A stretch of 64,000 bases of DNA, taken from Prostheceraeus crozeri (lineage: Eukaryota > Platyhelminthes > Polycladida > Euryleptidae). Shown in pieces: positions 47,433-58,336 of the stretch; positions within the stretch are counted from its first letter, which is position 1, and each line of letters begins with the position of its first letter. The stretch is taken from positions 1 through 64,000 of the forward strand of contig CAJQUW010010360.1 in assembly GCA_907163375.1 (NCBI GenBank), in the 5' to 3' direction. Below the pieces are notes generated by a model. The model saw only the letters and a program-made list of their open reading frames with translations. It was not told where the DNA came from and did no database searches. The position numbers were made by a program, and so were the translations under genes.

Positions 47433-48205
47433 ATTTATTTCCAAGTGAGAGAAACCCAAAAAACACCGTTGTTGGCTATAATGCTTTAATAAGCGAGGCC
47501 TTTCAACCGGCTCAGCCAGTCATCGTCAGGCGAATGACAATTCTTGACAGAAGAAATTGTACGGATTGCAAAATACAGCTCACTTGGCATGCAGCATTTG
47601 AAAGTCAAAATCAATTAAGTTAGTTATTAAAGAAATAATTCCGCTAACAAAAAGTAATCCAAGAGCATACTACTAGCAGATCAGGAGAAGAAAGTAAAGT
47701 CATGATACCAGAAAAATTACAAGAGAAAGTCATTAAAGTCAGAAATCACTTATGTTGTGCTTGGTGCGATTCGACGAGGATAACTTCTTGCTCCACCAGG
47801 CCTCCTCTACGATTCTCCTTCTCCAACTACCTTCTCTGTCGATGACCTTCATCGCATCAAAATCGACTGAATGCGAGCATTCATGAACGTGTTGGGGAAC
47901 TTCAGAGCGAGTAACGTCCAGCTCTCGAACAGCCCTCACGTGCTCACGCTTACGTTCCTCCAGTGTACGGAACAAACTTTTGAATTACTATTTGTTAACG
48001 GAATTATTTCTTTAGTAACTTTGATTGATTTTGACTTTCTATGCTGCATGCCAAGTGAGCTGTATTTTGCAATCCGTACAATTTCTTCTGTCAAGAATTG
48101 TCATTCGACTGACGATGACTGGCTGGGCCGGTCGAAAGGCGTCGCTTAAAATAGCATTATAGCCAACAATGGTGTTTTTTGAGCCTCCCCCACTTGGAAA
48201 TAAAT
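47433..48205 (-). mobile_element. PLE fragment with inverted 3' ends (0.77 kb)
   Basis: Arms of about 215 bp (47433-47652 and 47992-48205) are inverted copies. The centre encodes, on the minus strand, a PLE nuclease C-terminus: EHVRAVRELDVTRSEVPQHVHEC, SHSVDFDAMKVIDREGSWRRRIVEEAWW and KLSSSNRTKHNISDF. Each arm has a hammerhead-like CTGACGA, a stem (CTGGC/GCCGG) and GAAA: minus at about 47491-47532 and plus at 48105-48150. Only the last part of the element was copied. Confidence 0.75.
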
Positions 48206-48471
48206 AAAGAAAAATGACTGTTTTAAGCCATTTGATGGAAGTACATAAGGTAGCAGTAAATATGCAAACGTGATTATCTACCAGGATTTACCATTCAACA
48301 CCAACGGCAACAGGAGAGAAATCCTTCGAATATCTTCAAGAATCATTGTTTCATCATTATCGCTTTTTTATCTACAGAGAAAACTCTTAAGAGATGGTCA
48401 TTGGTCATGTATATGAAGGGCATTATTTTTCATATGTAATTAACCAGACGACGGGAGATCATAATGTCGAT

Positions 48472-50870
48472 CTTTTTACCGAAACGATAGCAGCAAAAAC
48501 TCCCTGAGTAGTTTGAGGTCGAAGTAATATTCCAAAAGTAAACAGACTGATCTTCGGCGTCCAGCGACTTCGTTGGTCGATCTTACAATAGCGTTACGGG
48601 CCAAGCAAGCCGTGTGAAGATATATGAAGAGTGAGTGATATTAAGAATTGTGATGTCTGTATGAATGCATGTCTAATTGTGAAGTCAGATTGTAGTGTGG
48701 CAGTTCATATTTCTTGTTTATTGTAGGTTTCAAGTATGTGATTGCTTTGGCTTCTGTTATTGTTGTCTCGTGTGTTGAACAGTTTGCTAATGAGACCGAC
48801 CTGAAAATTTCCGATGCTGCCCTCTCCATTGTGTTTATCTTGCAGATGTTGATATAAGGCACTGGTGATGCTTTTATTTTCTATAGCTCTTTTGTGTTCT
48901 TGATGTCTCGTTTTTAGCATCCTCGCTGTTTTGCCGATGTAAAATTCTCCGCAATGTACACATATGTACTGATACACTACAAAGCGGTCTCTACAAGTAT
49001 ATTTACTGTTTACTAAGTCCTTACAAATACTACAGTCGCAAGATTTATTATTATTACTATTTTTTAGAAAAGACGCTGAATTACAGCCATACTCATTTGT
49101 CAAACTTATTGGTAAGCTATACTTCTTAATTAATTTATTAACCTTACGGTTGCAGCGATCAGTAACATACGGTAGCTTGAAATTTACATTCCCATCTTGA
49201 CGTGCTTTACTTTGCTTCCTTAAAATACTTATATTCGTATCTTTTTTGTTGTAGCCACTATTTTCTAAGATATTTTCAAATTTGGAAAGGTTCTCTTTTC
49301 TGAGTTCGGGGTCATTGGACTGTTTGCTTATAGTATTAATGCTATTCCTAACATAGTTAGACTTTACATGCGCAGGTAAGAACGAGTCTTTTCTAAGAAC
49401 GATGCCCGAATGGCATTCCTTTTGATACCAGGAGTACTCTAAATTTCCCCCCTTATGCGAATTTGAATATCCAAAAAAGGTAACAAATTTTGTGGTTTTG
49501 GTGCTTCTATTGAAAACTTGATATTAGTATTAATAGACTCGAAAGCTTCTCGAATTGACCTGAAGTGGTCTTCATCGTATTCTAACGGACCGATAATAAT
49601 GTCATCTATGTATCGCTTGTATAGACTTGGGTTGAAATTTAACTTTTCTAAAGCATTAGTTTCTATTTTATGCATAAAAATTATTGCAAAAGGCGGTGCC
49701 AAATGGCATCCCATAGGAACGCCTCTAATTTGCTTATAGATTTTATCATTGTACTTCACTTCATAATTGTAGTAAACAAAGCGTAGTAATTTTTCTACGT
49801 TTTCAATATTTATCCCAAAGTTTTCAATTTTATCCCAATTATTTCGCAAATGTTCAATATTGTATTGTATATCCACTGCTAATGGAATGCTTGGGTACAA
49901 GTTTTTTACGTCAAGCGAAATAAATACGTGGTTATTATTGATGCTACCAAAACTGTCTAGAGCTAAAATTAGATCATCAGTTTTAGTTAGATGTGCCGGA
50001 ACAAACCTTAGGGCTTGTGTTAATATTTTTGAAACAACCTAGTCTATTTTCTCAACCGGTGTGTTGTTGACTGAGGCTATCGGTCGAACGGAAAACCCTC
50101 TTCTGACTTTTCTTTGTGATTTTTAATAAAAGTAAAGAAGTTTGCTGGATTACTCCCTGTACTTATTAACCTCTCGCTTTGAGAGAGTAACGGACTGTCC
50201 TTAATCGCGGTTTTTATTAGTTTATTCGCTTGTTTTTCGATGGCGTCTCTTTTACTTTTTTCTAGTATTTGGTAAGTATCTTCATCTTGAAGAAAAGCTT
50301 AGTTCTTATCAATGTAGTCCTCAGTTTTACAGAGTACGAATTGATTGGTTTTATCCGACCTCACGCATTGTAGGTCATTTCTATTTAGAAAAGCTTTAGT
50401 CGTTTTACTTTTTTTATTTATATCTACATAAGATTTGCTTTTTCTAAGTTTTGCTGTTTCGCAGTCTAAAATTCCTTTTAGATCATTTTCAAAACAAATT
50501 AACTTATTTTCTTATTCTTCGCTCATCTTAGGCGGCAAACGACATGAATTCTTAGTGAACGGAACCTTTAGTACTGTTTCATCTTTAGGCTCATCTTTCA
50601 TCCTATCGCTCCAACGTAAATTATATTTTAGGGCTTCAAAGTTCAAAGAAACCTTTTCCCAAAAAGACTTATGCTTAGGTCCTTTATTTAGAAAATCCCC
50701 TACAGCATCGGGAATCTCCAAGTAGGTCTCATTAGTAAACTTGGTGTCTGGAGTTGAATGATTAGTCGAGTGGTTTATGTTGATTTGATAGGGAAAACAC
50801 GGCTGCTTAGCACATTTATAAAAATCATTACAAAGTGGGTAGTGAAAACCGCAGAGTCTCAACCACTTCT
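48472..50870 (-). mobile_element. Penelope-like element, minus copy of a head-to-head pair
   Basis: Minus-strand frames give the PLE order: an N-terminal region (50862-50512, with CNDFYKCAKQPCFPYQI and a Trp-rich segment), FFTFIKNHKE and RPIASV-like blocks, then RT motifs SLDVKNLYPSIPLAVDIQYN, GVPMGCHLAPPFA and the catalytic YKRYIDDIIIGPL, LLPFLDIQIRIRG, then a Cys-rich linker (CDCSICKDL) and GIY-YIG nuclease YICVHCGEFYIGKTARMLKTR. It looks broken in several places. From 48472 to 49547 it is an inverted near-copy of 51082-52150. Confidence 0.85.
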
Positions 50871-50879
50871 TACTGTGCT

Positions 50880-52150
50880 TTCTGAACAGTTACTGCTTTC
50901 TAAAAAATCATTATGATCTCCTGTCGTCTGGTCAATTGCGTTAACAACACCGTGAACCTTCCATGGTACGCGAAGAACACTGCGATAAGCTACATCAACA
51001 CTCAAGTGAAGTATGTGAGGACAGAAAGCCACATGAAGTTTTTGAAGAGCTGCTTGAATTACAATGTCATTCCCAACTATCGAGTCTATTAATACTAATA
51101 TCAAGTTTTCAATAGAAGCACCAAAACCACAAAATTTGTTACCTTTTTTGGATATTCAAATTCGCATAAGGGGGGGAAATTTAGAGTACTCCTGGTATCA
51201 AAAGGAATGCCATTCGGGCATCGTTCTTAGAAAAGACTCGTTCTTACCTGCGCATGTAAAGTCTAACAATGTTAGGAATAGCATTAATACTATAAGCAAA
51301 CGGTCCAATGACCCCGAACTCAGAAAAGAGAACCTTTCCAAATTAGAAAATATCTTAGAAAATAGTGGCTACAACAAAAAAGATACGAATATAAGTATTT
51401 TAAGGAAGCAAAGTAAAGCACGTCAAGATGGGAATGTAAATTTCAAGCTACCGTATGTTACTGATCGCTGCAACCGTAAGGTTAATAAATTAATTAAGAA
51501 GTATAGCTTACCAATAAGTTTGACAAATGAGTATGGCTGTAATTCAGCGTCTTTTCTAAAAAATAGTAATAATAATAAATCTTGCGACTGTAGTATTTGT
51601 AAGGACTTAGTAAACAGTAAATATACTTGTAGAGACCGCTTTGTAGTGTATCAGTACATATGTGTACATTGCGGAGAATTTTACATCGGCAAAACAGCGA
51701 GGATGCTAAAAACGAGACATCAAGAACACAAAAGAGCTATAGAAAATAAAAGCATCACCAGTGCCTTACATCAACATCTGCAAGATAAACACAATGGAGA
51801 GGGCAGCATCGGAAATTTTCAGGTCGGTCTCATTAGCAAACTGTTCAACACACGAGACACAACAATAACAGAAGCCAAAGCAATCACATACTTGAAACCT
51901 ACAATAAACAAGAAATATGAACTGCCACACTACAATCTGACTTCACAATTAGACATGCATTCATACAGACATCACAATTCTTAATATCACTCACTCTTCA
52001 TATATCTTCACACGGCTTGCTTGGCCCGTAACGCTATTGTAAGATCGACCAACGAAGGTGCTGGACGCCGAAGATCAGTCTGTTTACTTTTGGAATATTA
52101 CTTCGACCTCAAACTACTCAGGGAGTTTTTGCTGCTATCGTTTCGGTAAA
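50880..52150 (+). mobile_element. Penelope-like element, plus copy of a head-to-head pair
   Basis: An uninterrupted frame at 51064-51984 holds the RT tail NTNIKFSIEAPKPQNLLPFL, the linker and the whole GIY-YIG nuclease (FYIGKTARMLKTRHQEHKRA). Upstream (about 50940-51080) a frame with KYVRTESHMKFLKSC and NVIPN resembles the usual PLE N-terminus, so the internal RT core seems to be missing between them. The 3' side is nearly identical to the minus copy (for example one His/Tyr difference in the nuclease), implying a recent common origin. Confidence 0.8.
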
Positions 52151-52249
52151 AAATCATTATTTTTCACATGAAATTATTTGATATGACCCAAATGTCGTTC
52201 ACACCTATTTGTTTTCGTGAGTTGATGAGTTGTAGCATAACTCATCAAA

Positions 52250-52910
52250 ATATGTAGTTTTGTTCGACACATGGGTTTGTTCGACACAGTTTCGATGGTT
52301 TTGTTCGACAGTAGTTTTGTTCGACATTATGATATATATATATATATATATATTATACAATTGATCATAAGTAATCGCCATGAGACTTAATAATAAAGAT
52401 AAATTAAAAAAATCAACGTAGTCTCAAGATAGAAATTGTTTATTATTGTGAATAAACAATTTCTATCTTGAGACTACGTTGATTTTTTTAATTTATCTTT
52501 ATATTATACAATGTATATAATAAGGTTATTATTTTCTTGCGTATACCAAGTTCTATATCATAGCATTCATAGACATCCCTGATTAAATTGCAGTCTGTTT
52601 CATAAAACTGTATTTTCTTTGTTTAGCATTTTACTCCATACATTCGCGTACTCTGTGGTAGCCTTATATCAAGTTCCATCCTAGCAGGGATATAGAAATG
52701 TGACGGGGCAATATAGCAATAGAAATAAGTCATAACATGCTTTAATGTCAGCATAGATAATACATGGCATAGAGCAAGGATTTCCATGAAAAAAACACTG
52801 TCGAACAAAACCATGTGTCGAACAAAACCATGTGTCGAACAAAACCACTGTCGAACAAAATGCCTAAAATCCATGATATCTTATTGTCGAACAAAACTGC
52901 TACATTCCAT
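52250..52910. mobile_element. Candidate non-autonomous element with TGTCGAACAAAA arrays
   Basis: Left side: four copies of the motif as TTTGTTCGACA in about 90 bp (52255-52345). Right side: five copies as TGTCGAACAAAA between 52803 and 52900. The two arrays face each other, like subterminal repeats of a DNA transposon. Outer sequence ATGTAG(CA)GTTTTGTTCG is shared at both ends in inverted orientation. No transposase frame. No target duplication was established. Confidence 0.55.
52385..52502. repeat. Perfect hairpin of about 118 bp
   Basis: Arms of about 55 bp starting TTAATAATAAAGATAAATTA-like sequence meet at AATAAACAATTTC / GAAATTGTTTATT around 52445. It lies within the TGTCGAACAAAA element, next to a short (TA)n tract (52331-52353), so it is a secondary insertion or part of it. 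Confidence 0.85.
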
Positions 52911-53991
52911 AATTTATATGCATTAGCTGTTTGGTAGGCTTGCGATGCTACCTTTGTATTTGATATGAAGATGATTTGTAATGTCTGATTGCAGGAATTG
53001 CAATTGCTGAGATGGCACTTTGCTGTAGCATCGGTTTTCTTGTTTCCTCTGCAGATTTCTTTGTTTAATATTGTCAATGCAGATTTGGCCACTTGGATCA
53101 CGCAGACACGGAAATTCACTTACAATCCATGATTTCAGCAGAGGGCTCGATTTCTTTTTAGGAATAGCATGATTTCACTTTGTGGAAAATTTTAGAAAGG
53201 TTCCAATTATTCTTGTAACAAGAAGAAAGCGACTCCGTATATTTGAATAAGATGCCTAAATTCAATGCAGCAGTGCATGGTGTATCAGCTCATTGTTATT
53301 TATTTGCATTAGTCAAAGTCTAAAGCAAAGCAATGTTCAAATTGACGTACTTTTGCATTTTTTCCTCCATTAGGAATGCATCTGTTTTTTTTCTAGAATC
53401 ATCTGCTTGTGTTGAATTTTACTCTCTATTAGTTGCATTATTATTATAGTGGTCATATATGATCAAAAATGATATTATCCTCACTGATTTAATTTTCAGA
53501 CAAATGAATGAAAAAGACGCTGCGGCTGCAGGAAGAACTGTTTCAGCATGCTTTGCAGTTGCATTAAAAAATCTCTCTTTAATCAATTGATCTGAGTCTT
53601 ATATGTAAATCACAATTCATTAAAGCAACTGTCGTAATAGTCAATTGAACGATGTGATTTATCAGAGTCCACGGAGTTATTGATATGTCATGCTATAGTA
53701 AAATTCGAACGGTTGACCTGGAGAGAAAGTGTCTCAAATTTAACCGGCAGATTTACCGGATACGAATATTTTTCTGGTAGAACATGTTCGAGAAGCACCA
53801 GTGCTTGCGAAATTCGCAAAATTTTCAATTTTCAATTATCTCACTTAATCTTTATGTCTGGTCTCCTGTCTCGCCACATTTATTCTCAATGTCTACATCA
53901 CCTAGACAGTCAGCTTGAAGACTTCGTTATTTTCACTTTTGAAGTTGAGAATTCAAACCTCTCAGTGAAACTTCAGCACTATATCTTTCAG

Positions 53992-54198
53992 GAGGACATC
54001 AACATGGAACGTGTTACTTTCGCCTTCGCTGACGGAGCTCATTTACCATCAACAGCACGACGTCGTATGCAGCAGAGTGTTCATCTAGCACGACGTGTCC
54101 TTGCATTGGAGAGGAAAATTCGAGAACTGAATAAAGAACTAGAGGTTGGCCGGAGTGAGCGACAACAAGCGATGGATGAAGCAGAGCGCGCGCATGGG
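53992..54198 (+). CDS. PIBF1: PIBF1 exon 4
   Basis: 69 codons, phase 0, acceptor ATCTTTCAG and donor GTAATG at 54199. EDINMERVTFAFADGAHLPS then [20 protein letters not shown] match human [37 protein letters not shown]. Confidence 0.93.
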
Positions 54199-54464
54199 GT
54201 AATGTCGTTGATTTCATAGCTATTAGGAAACTTGAATTTGAAGATTGATACCTTGATTTTTCCCATGGAAAATATAACTTTTACAACATTTTCTACACAT
54301 AGTTATGTATATCTAAGTTCAACAAGGTAAAGACAATGTCGAAAGCTATTTTTGGAAGCATTTTTTCAAATGACCTTGTCATTGTTTTGTTGAAATTAAT
54401 TGTATTCGAGTCAATGGTGAACCTGATGTTGACTCTGCTTTGACATGAGGTTAATGTTTACCTT

Positions 54465-55160
54465 GAAGGCCTTATCCCATCTCAGGATAGGGTCGGCCTG
54501 GTATTGCTCCTCCACCTGCCTCGGTCAGCCGCGTCTTTCTCCTCCAGACCGACTGCGCGCATGTCCTCGTTCTCTTGACCCCTACACGTCTTCCGCGGTC
54601 TTCCACTTTAGCGTCTTCCGGGGATGGGAGCGTCGTATGCCTCTCGAATAGGATGGTGTTTTCTCGCCGTAGGGCGTAACCGAGCCATCTGAGATGGTTG
54701 CATCTTATCACTTCTTTGATTAGCGCTGTCATAGATCACCCACACACATCACTATTTCGGACGTGATCCAAGCGTGTTACACACATCATTTAACGTGGCA
54801 TCTTCATTTCTGTGGTCGAGACTTTCCGAACATGTTTGGTGTTTACCGGTCAACATTTGGAGCTGTGTACAGCTTGGCCTTCAGTCGCATGGGTATTATC
54901 TTGTCATACATGACACCAGCCAATCTTCTCCAACTCATCCATGCTACTTGCGTTCTGTGGTTAACATCGTCATCAATAGTGGCATCTTTCCTTAGGATCG
55001 ACCCGAGGTACTTAAACTTCTTTGTTGTTGATATTGGGTTTGAGTTGATGTTCATCTGATGGTCAGTAATCTCGGTTGACATGTACTCAGTTTTATGTGG
55101 AAAAATAAAAAAGCTGGCAAGTTGCGACTCAAATATTTCATCTGTCACCGACATGACATG
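54465..55160 (-). mobile_element. RTE-like LINE 3' fragment
   Basis: Minus strand encodes the RT C-terminus: STEITDHQMNINSNPIS, FKYLGSILRKDATIDDDVNHR, AWMSWRRLAGVMYDKIIPMR and LKAKLYTAP, then IKEVIRCNHLRWLGYALRRE. The wording matches RTE elements but differs from the 29.8-34.2 kb copy. 5'-truncated, with at least one frame change. Confidence 0.75.
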
Positions 55161-55879
55161 AACAAGAAATTGATTTTACGGTCATGTAAATACATGTTCG
55201 ATGTCAGGGTGCAAACGATTTCATGAAGGTTGTGTTCTAAAGAAGGCATCAAAGTAACTTTGGCTTTAACTTAGAAACATTTTGACTTGTAATTGTTACT
55301 AGCCCCACAATTTTCATCATTGAGGCATTGAAATGTAGCGATATTGTTATTAGCACCCGAACTGGATCTAAGTTTCGATAACTTTCTGTTGTCACCAGTC
55401 ATTTTAATTCGTCACTTATGCTTTTGGTTCCATAAGAGAATCATTATCATTACTTATGACAGACAGACGCTGAAGTCGTAACTCATTCACCACATGTTCT
55501 TTTTTATGTATAGAATTACCTATAATTGTAAAAATGGAGCTGATACATTTTTCTTTTCCTTGAGAATCTTTTCCTTCATAATCAGATCGTGCTCATCCAT
55601 CAACTTTGGATTCGTCTTGCTGTGTGTAGTCAGGAGAGATGACGTTATCGGGTCACGAGTACTGCAAATTTAAGCAGCAGTCTCAAATATAGCACATCTT
55701 CGCTCTCTGGGGAGAAAGATTTTCAACCCATCTGGCTTCTCTCCTAAACTAGCGGTCCGATAATCGACAGAACTCGTCAATGCAATTAAGGAATCTGTCA
55801 TAAAGTTGAGGTGATCTGTCAACATAGGTGAAAGGAGAGGATGACAAGCATAGCATCAGTATTTAAACTCAGGATTCAG

Positions 55880-56260
55880 AGTGAGAACAAAATTCCTTCT
55901 TTGGATTAGCGACTATGAAAGACTTGTCACGAGAATCTTGCATCCAGTTCATTAGCATGCATGCAGCTCAGAACATCGTTAGTCCATCATGCCAGAAGCT
56001 ATCTTTACAAGTCCACTATCCGTCGACTGAGATGGAGTATAATATTGTTGCCATTTCTGAACGGCGCCCCGTAAACAAATATTGGTAAATCAAGTGGATT
56101 GAGAATTTTATAGCTGAAAAACGTCAGCGAGTTGCAGCCATTCTCTCTCAGACGGGATGTAATTTCACTTAGTCCTTCTATTGATGCTATGTCAGTAGAA
56201 GCAGTTCTGCAGCAAATGAGTGCATGTTGCATGCCTAGGCCCTTTTCCGGAACTTCATGG
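55880..56260 (+). mobile_element. Old relic of the 25.7-28.4 kb LINE
   Basis: Collinear nucleotide similarity to about 27710-28100 of the plus-strand LINE (CTTCTTTGGATTAGCGACTA, CTCAGACGGGATGTAATTTC, GCAGCAAATGAGTGC). It is too diverged to translate. Confidence 0.65.
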
Positions 56261-58336
56261 ATAAACCTACCCCTGGAGCGCTGCTTGCATTTGTAGTTTC
56301 TTCGTGGCTTAAGTCTTTCTTATGGCACAGGTTTAGTATTTGCGAGCTAGACTATCACCAAATCTTGATTTCCCTACGTATTCTTTTACAGAAATCGTAT
56401 TTGTATATCTCCATAAGATGCTATCGAAGCGCGAAAGTTTAGGCTATGATTTTGCATATTGCCATTAAAAAAACTAAATTATTATTATTTTCGTTTATAA
56501 AATTCATTTCGGTTGATGGATAACGACTCATCTAATATGAAGAAGAAAAATACACTGCCGTCTAAAGCCATTAACTTGATTGAATAAGCTTCACTGTCAT
56601 TAGCTGATCAATGGCTGCAATGGAATTATTTTCAAAAAAGCATTGACAGACAGGCATGAGCTCTTCATGTAAATATCTCTTTAGATCTCAGCTTTTGTGA
56701 AGATTTTCGGGGTTTATACCATTAACCAGCATGCGATTAATGGATTTATGCGGTTGGAAATTTTAATCCGGTTGAAATGAAAATATGTCAGCGACTAACA
56801 CATATAAAGCTTAAAAGCAATATTTATACAAATCGAGAGATTTATTAATGCTTTTCAAATACCATCTCTGCGAATTGCAGGCCATCTGTAATTGTGTAAT
56901 CGTTGTAAATCGAGGATCACAAAACACGCAATGCGTCAGACGATTTAAGAAATGTTGATTTTGCATGCACACTCGAATGCCAAAGTACGACTGTGCATAG
57001 TGCAATTTTTGCTTGCACCGAAATTTGTTAATTGCGACCATTGTAAAGTATACAATGTAATTAATCGAACCACGAGAACATTTTTTTGATTTTGGACTTT
57101 TAATTTCTATATCATAGAAATGAAGCTTCATGAAAATTATGGTTTTGTCACGAAAAAAACTAATGCATTTTCTGATGCTGAGAAAAATGTGGTTAGATGA
57201 GATCCTTAGGTGACGATAATAAAATATACTGAAACATCACAGAGAAACCGCTTGAAGCCGAGCAGTATCGAGATGTTGACCTTCTTCCATAGTGATTTGT
57301 AGATTGCGCAGCTCATGGCTTGCAATAATTTGTGGATGAGGTTGCTGATCAAAATGATATTTTTGCTAAATGGTTCTGAAATGGGTATATTTTCAATCTC
57401 TCGGAGGCCATTGAGTTTCCTGCTAATATTTTAACAGAAATGTAGGTATCATATGTTGATTAGAACGTTTCTGTCACTTAAGTTTTATAGTTCCCTATTA
57501 CAGTTGTATCAAGATCACTCTGTAAGAGGATCTATTTGACTTGGGATCGTAGATAGCGGTGACGCTGTTTTGAATCTTTCAACATTTCCTGATGTCTTCA
57601 GATATTGCAACTTATCTTTTGTCATGTTTTTGTAGTTAAGAAAAGAAGAAAAGAAAAGGAGAGCCAAAAATCTCAGAGCAGATGCTTCTTCAAGCCAACC
57701 CCATTCTTCTCTTCCACGAAATTTTTGCGGCACTTCAAATTAAGGGAGAACAATCAATTTCTAGGGTTTGAAAATTTACCGCTACTTTTGGAAATTCGAC
57801 ATTTCATCACTGCATGTTCACCCTTACACTGTCATATCAACTCCCCTACAAGACTACAAGACAACCCTTTTCAATTTAATTTTCTATGCTGAGCAACAAA
57901 TTTCATGACATATTTATATTATCCGTACATTATACATCATTTTTTCATCTGTTTGCTGTCAACTGCTTTCTCTTTGTGCATTACGCATTTATGAGAGTAT
58001 TAAAATATGATGCAATTAATAATAAAATAGCCACTATGTGAGAAAATCTCTATTTGCTGGACAACGTTTCGGGAGTCACCTGCTCCCTTCCTCAGGTCAC
58101 AAGAAATGAATGATGACAAAATCAGCGGCAAATACAATTTACAACTCGCGAAGCGGTTACCAAGTCCGGGGTCAAGCATAGAACTGAAAGTTCTCGGTCA
58201 CATTTTGACAAACTCCTACGATCCCTCATTTCAAGAAGTTTGTGGGCCAAATTTAGTGTCATCGAAAATATCGTGAATCTCTCCGATTTTGTGCTTTCTA
58301 ATTTTGAATTAGAACTGTTAGGTTTTGGTTTAAATT

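Larger units (their letters stand above)
47076..53991. other. PIBF1 intron 3
   Basis: A 6.9-kb intron with PLE insertions at 47.4-48.2 and 48.5-52.2 kb and a motif-array element at 52.25-52.9 kb. The remainder (47076-47430, 48206-48470, 52911-53980) is AT-rich without recognised genes. Confidence 0.8.

Noticed and set aside
57515-57892. Plus- and minus-strand frames with Lys/Phe-rich peptides
   Set aside because: Low-complexity, mutually overlapping frames in intron 4 without splice context or motifs.
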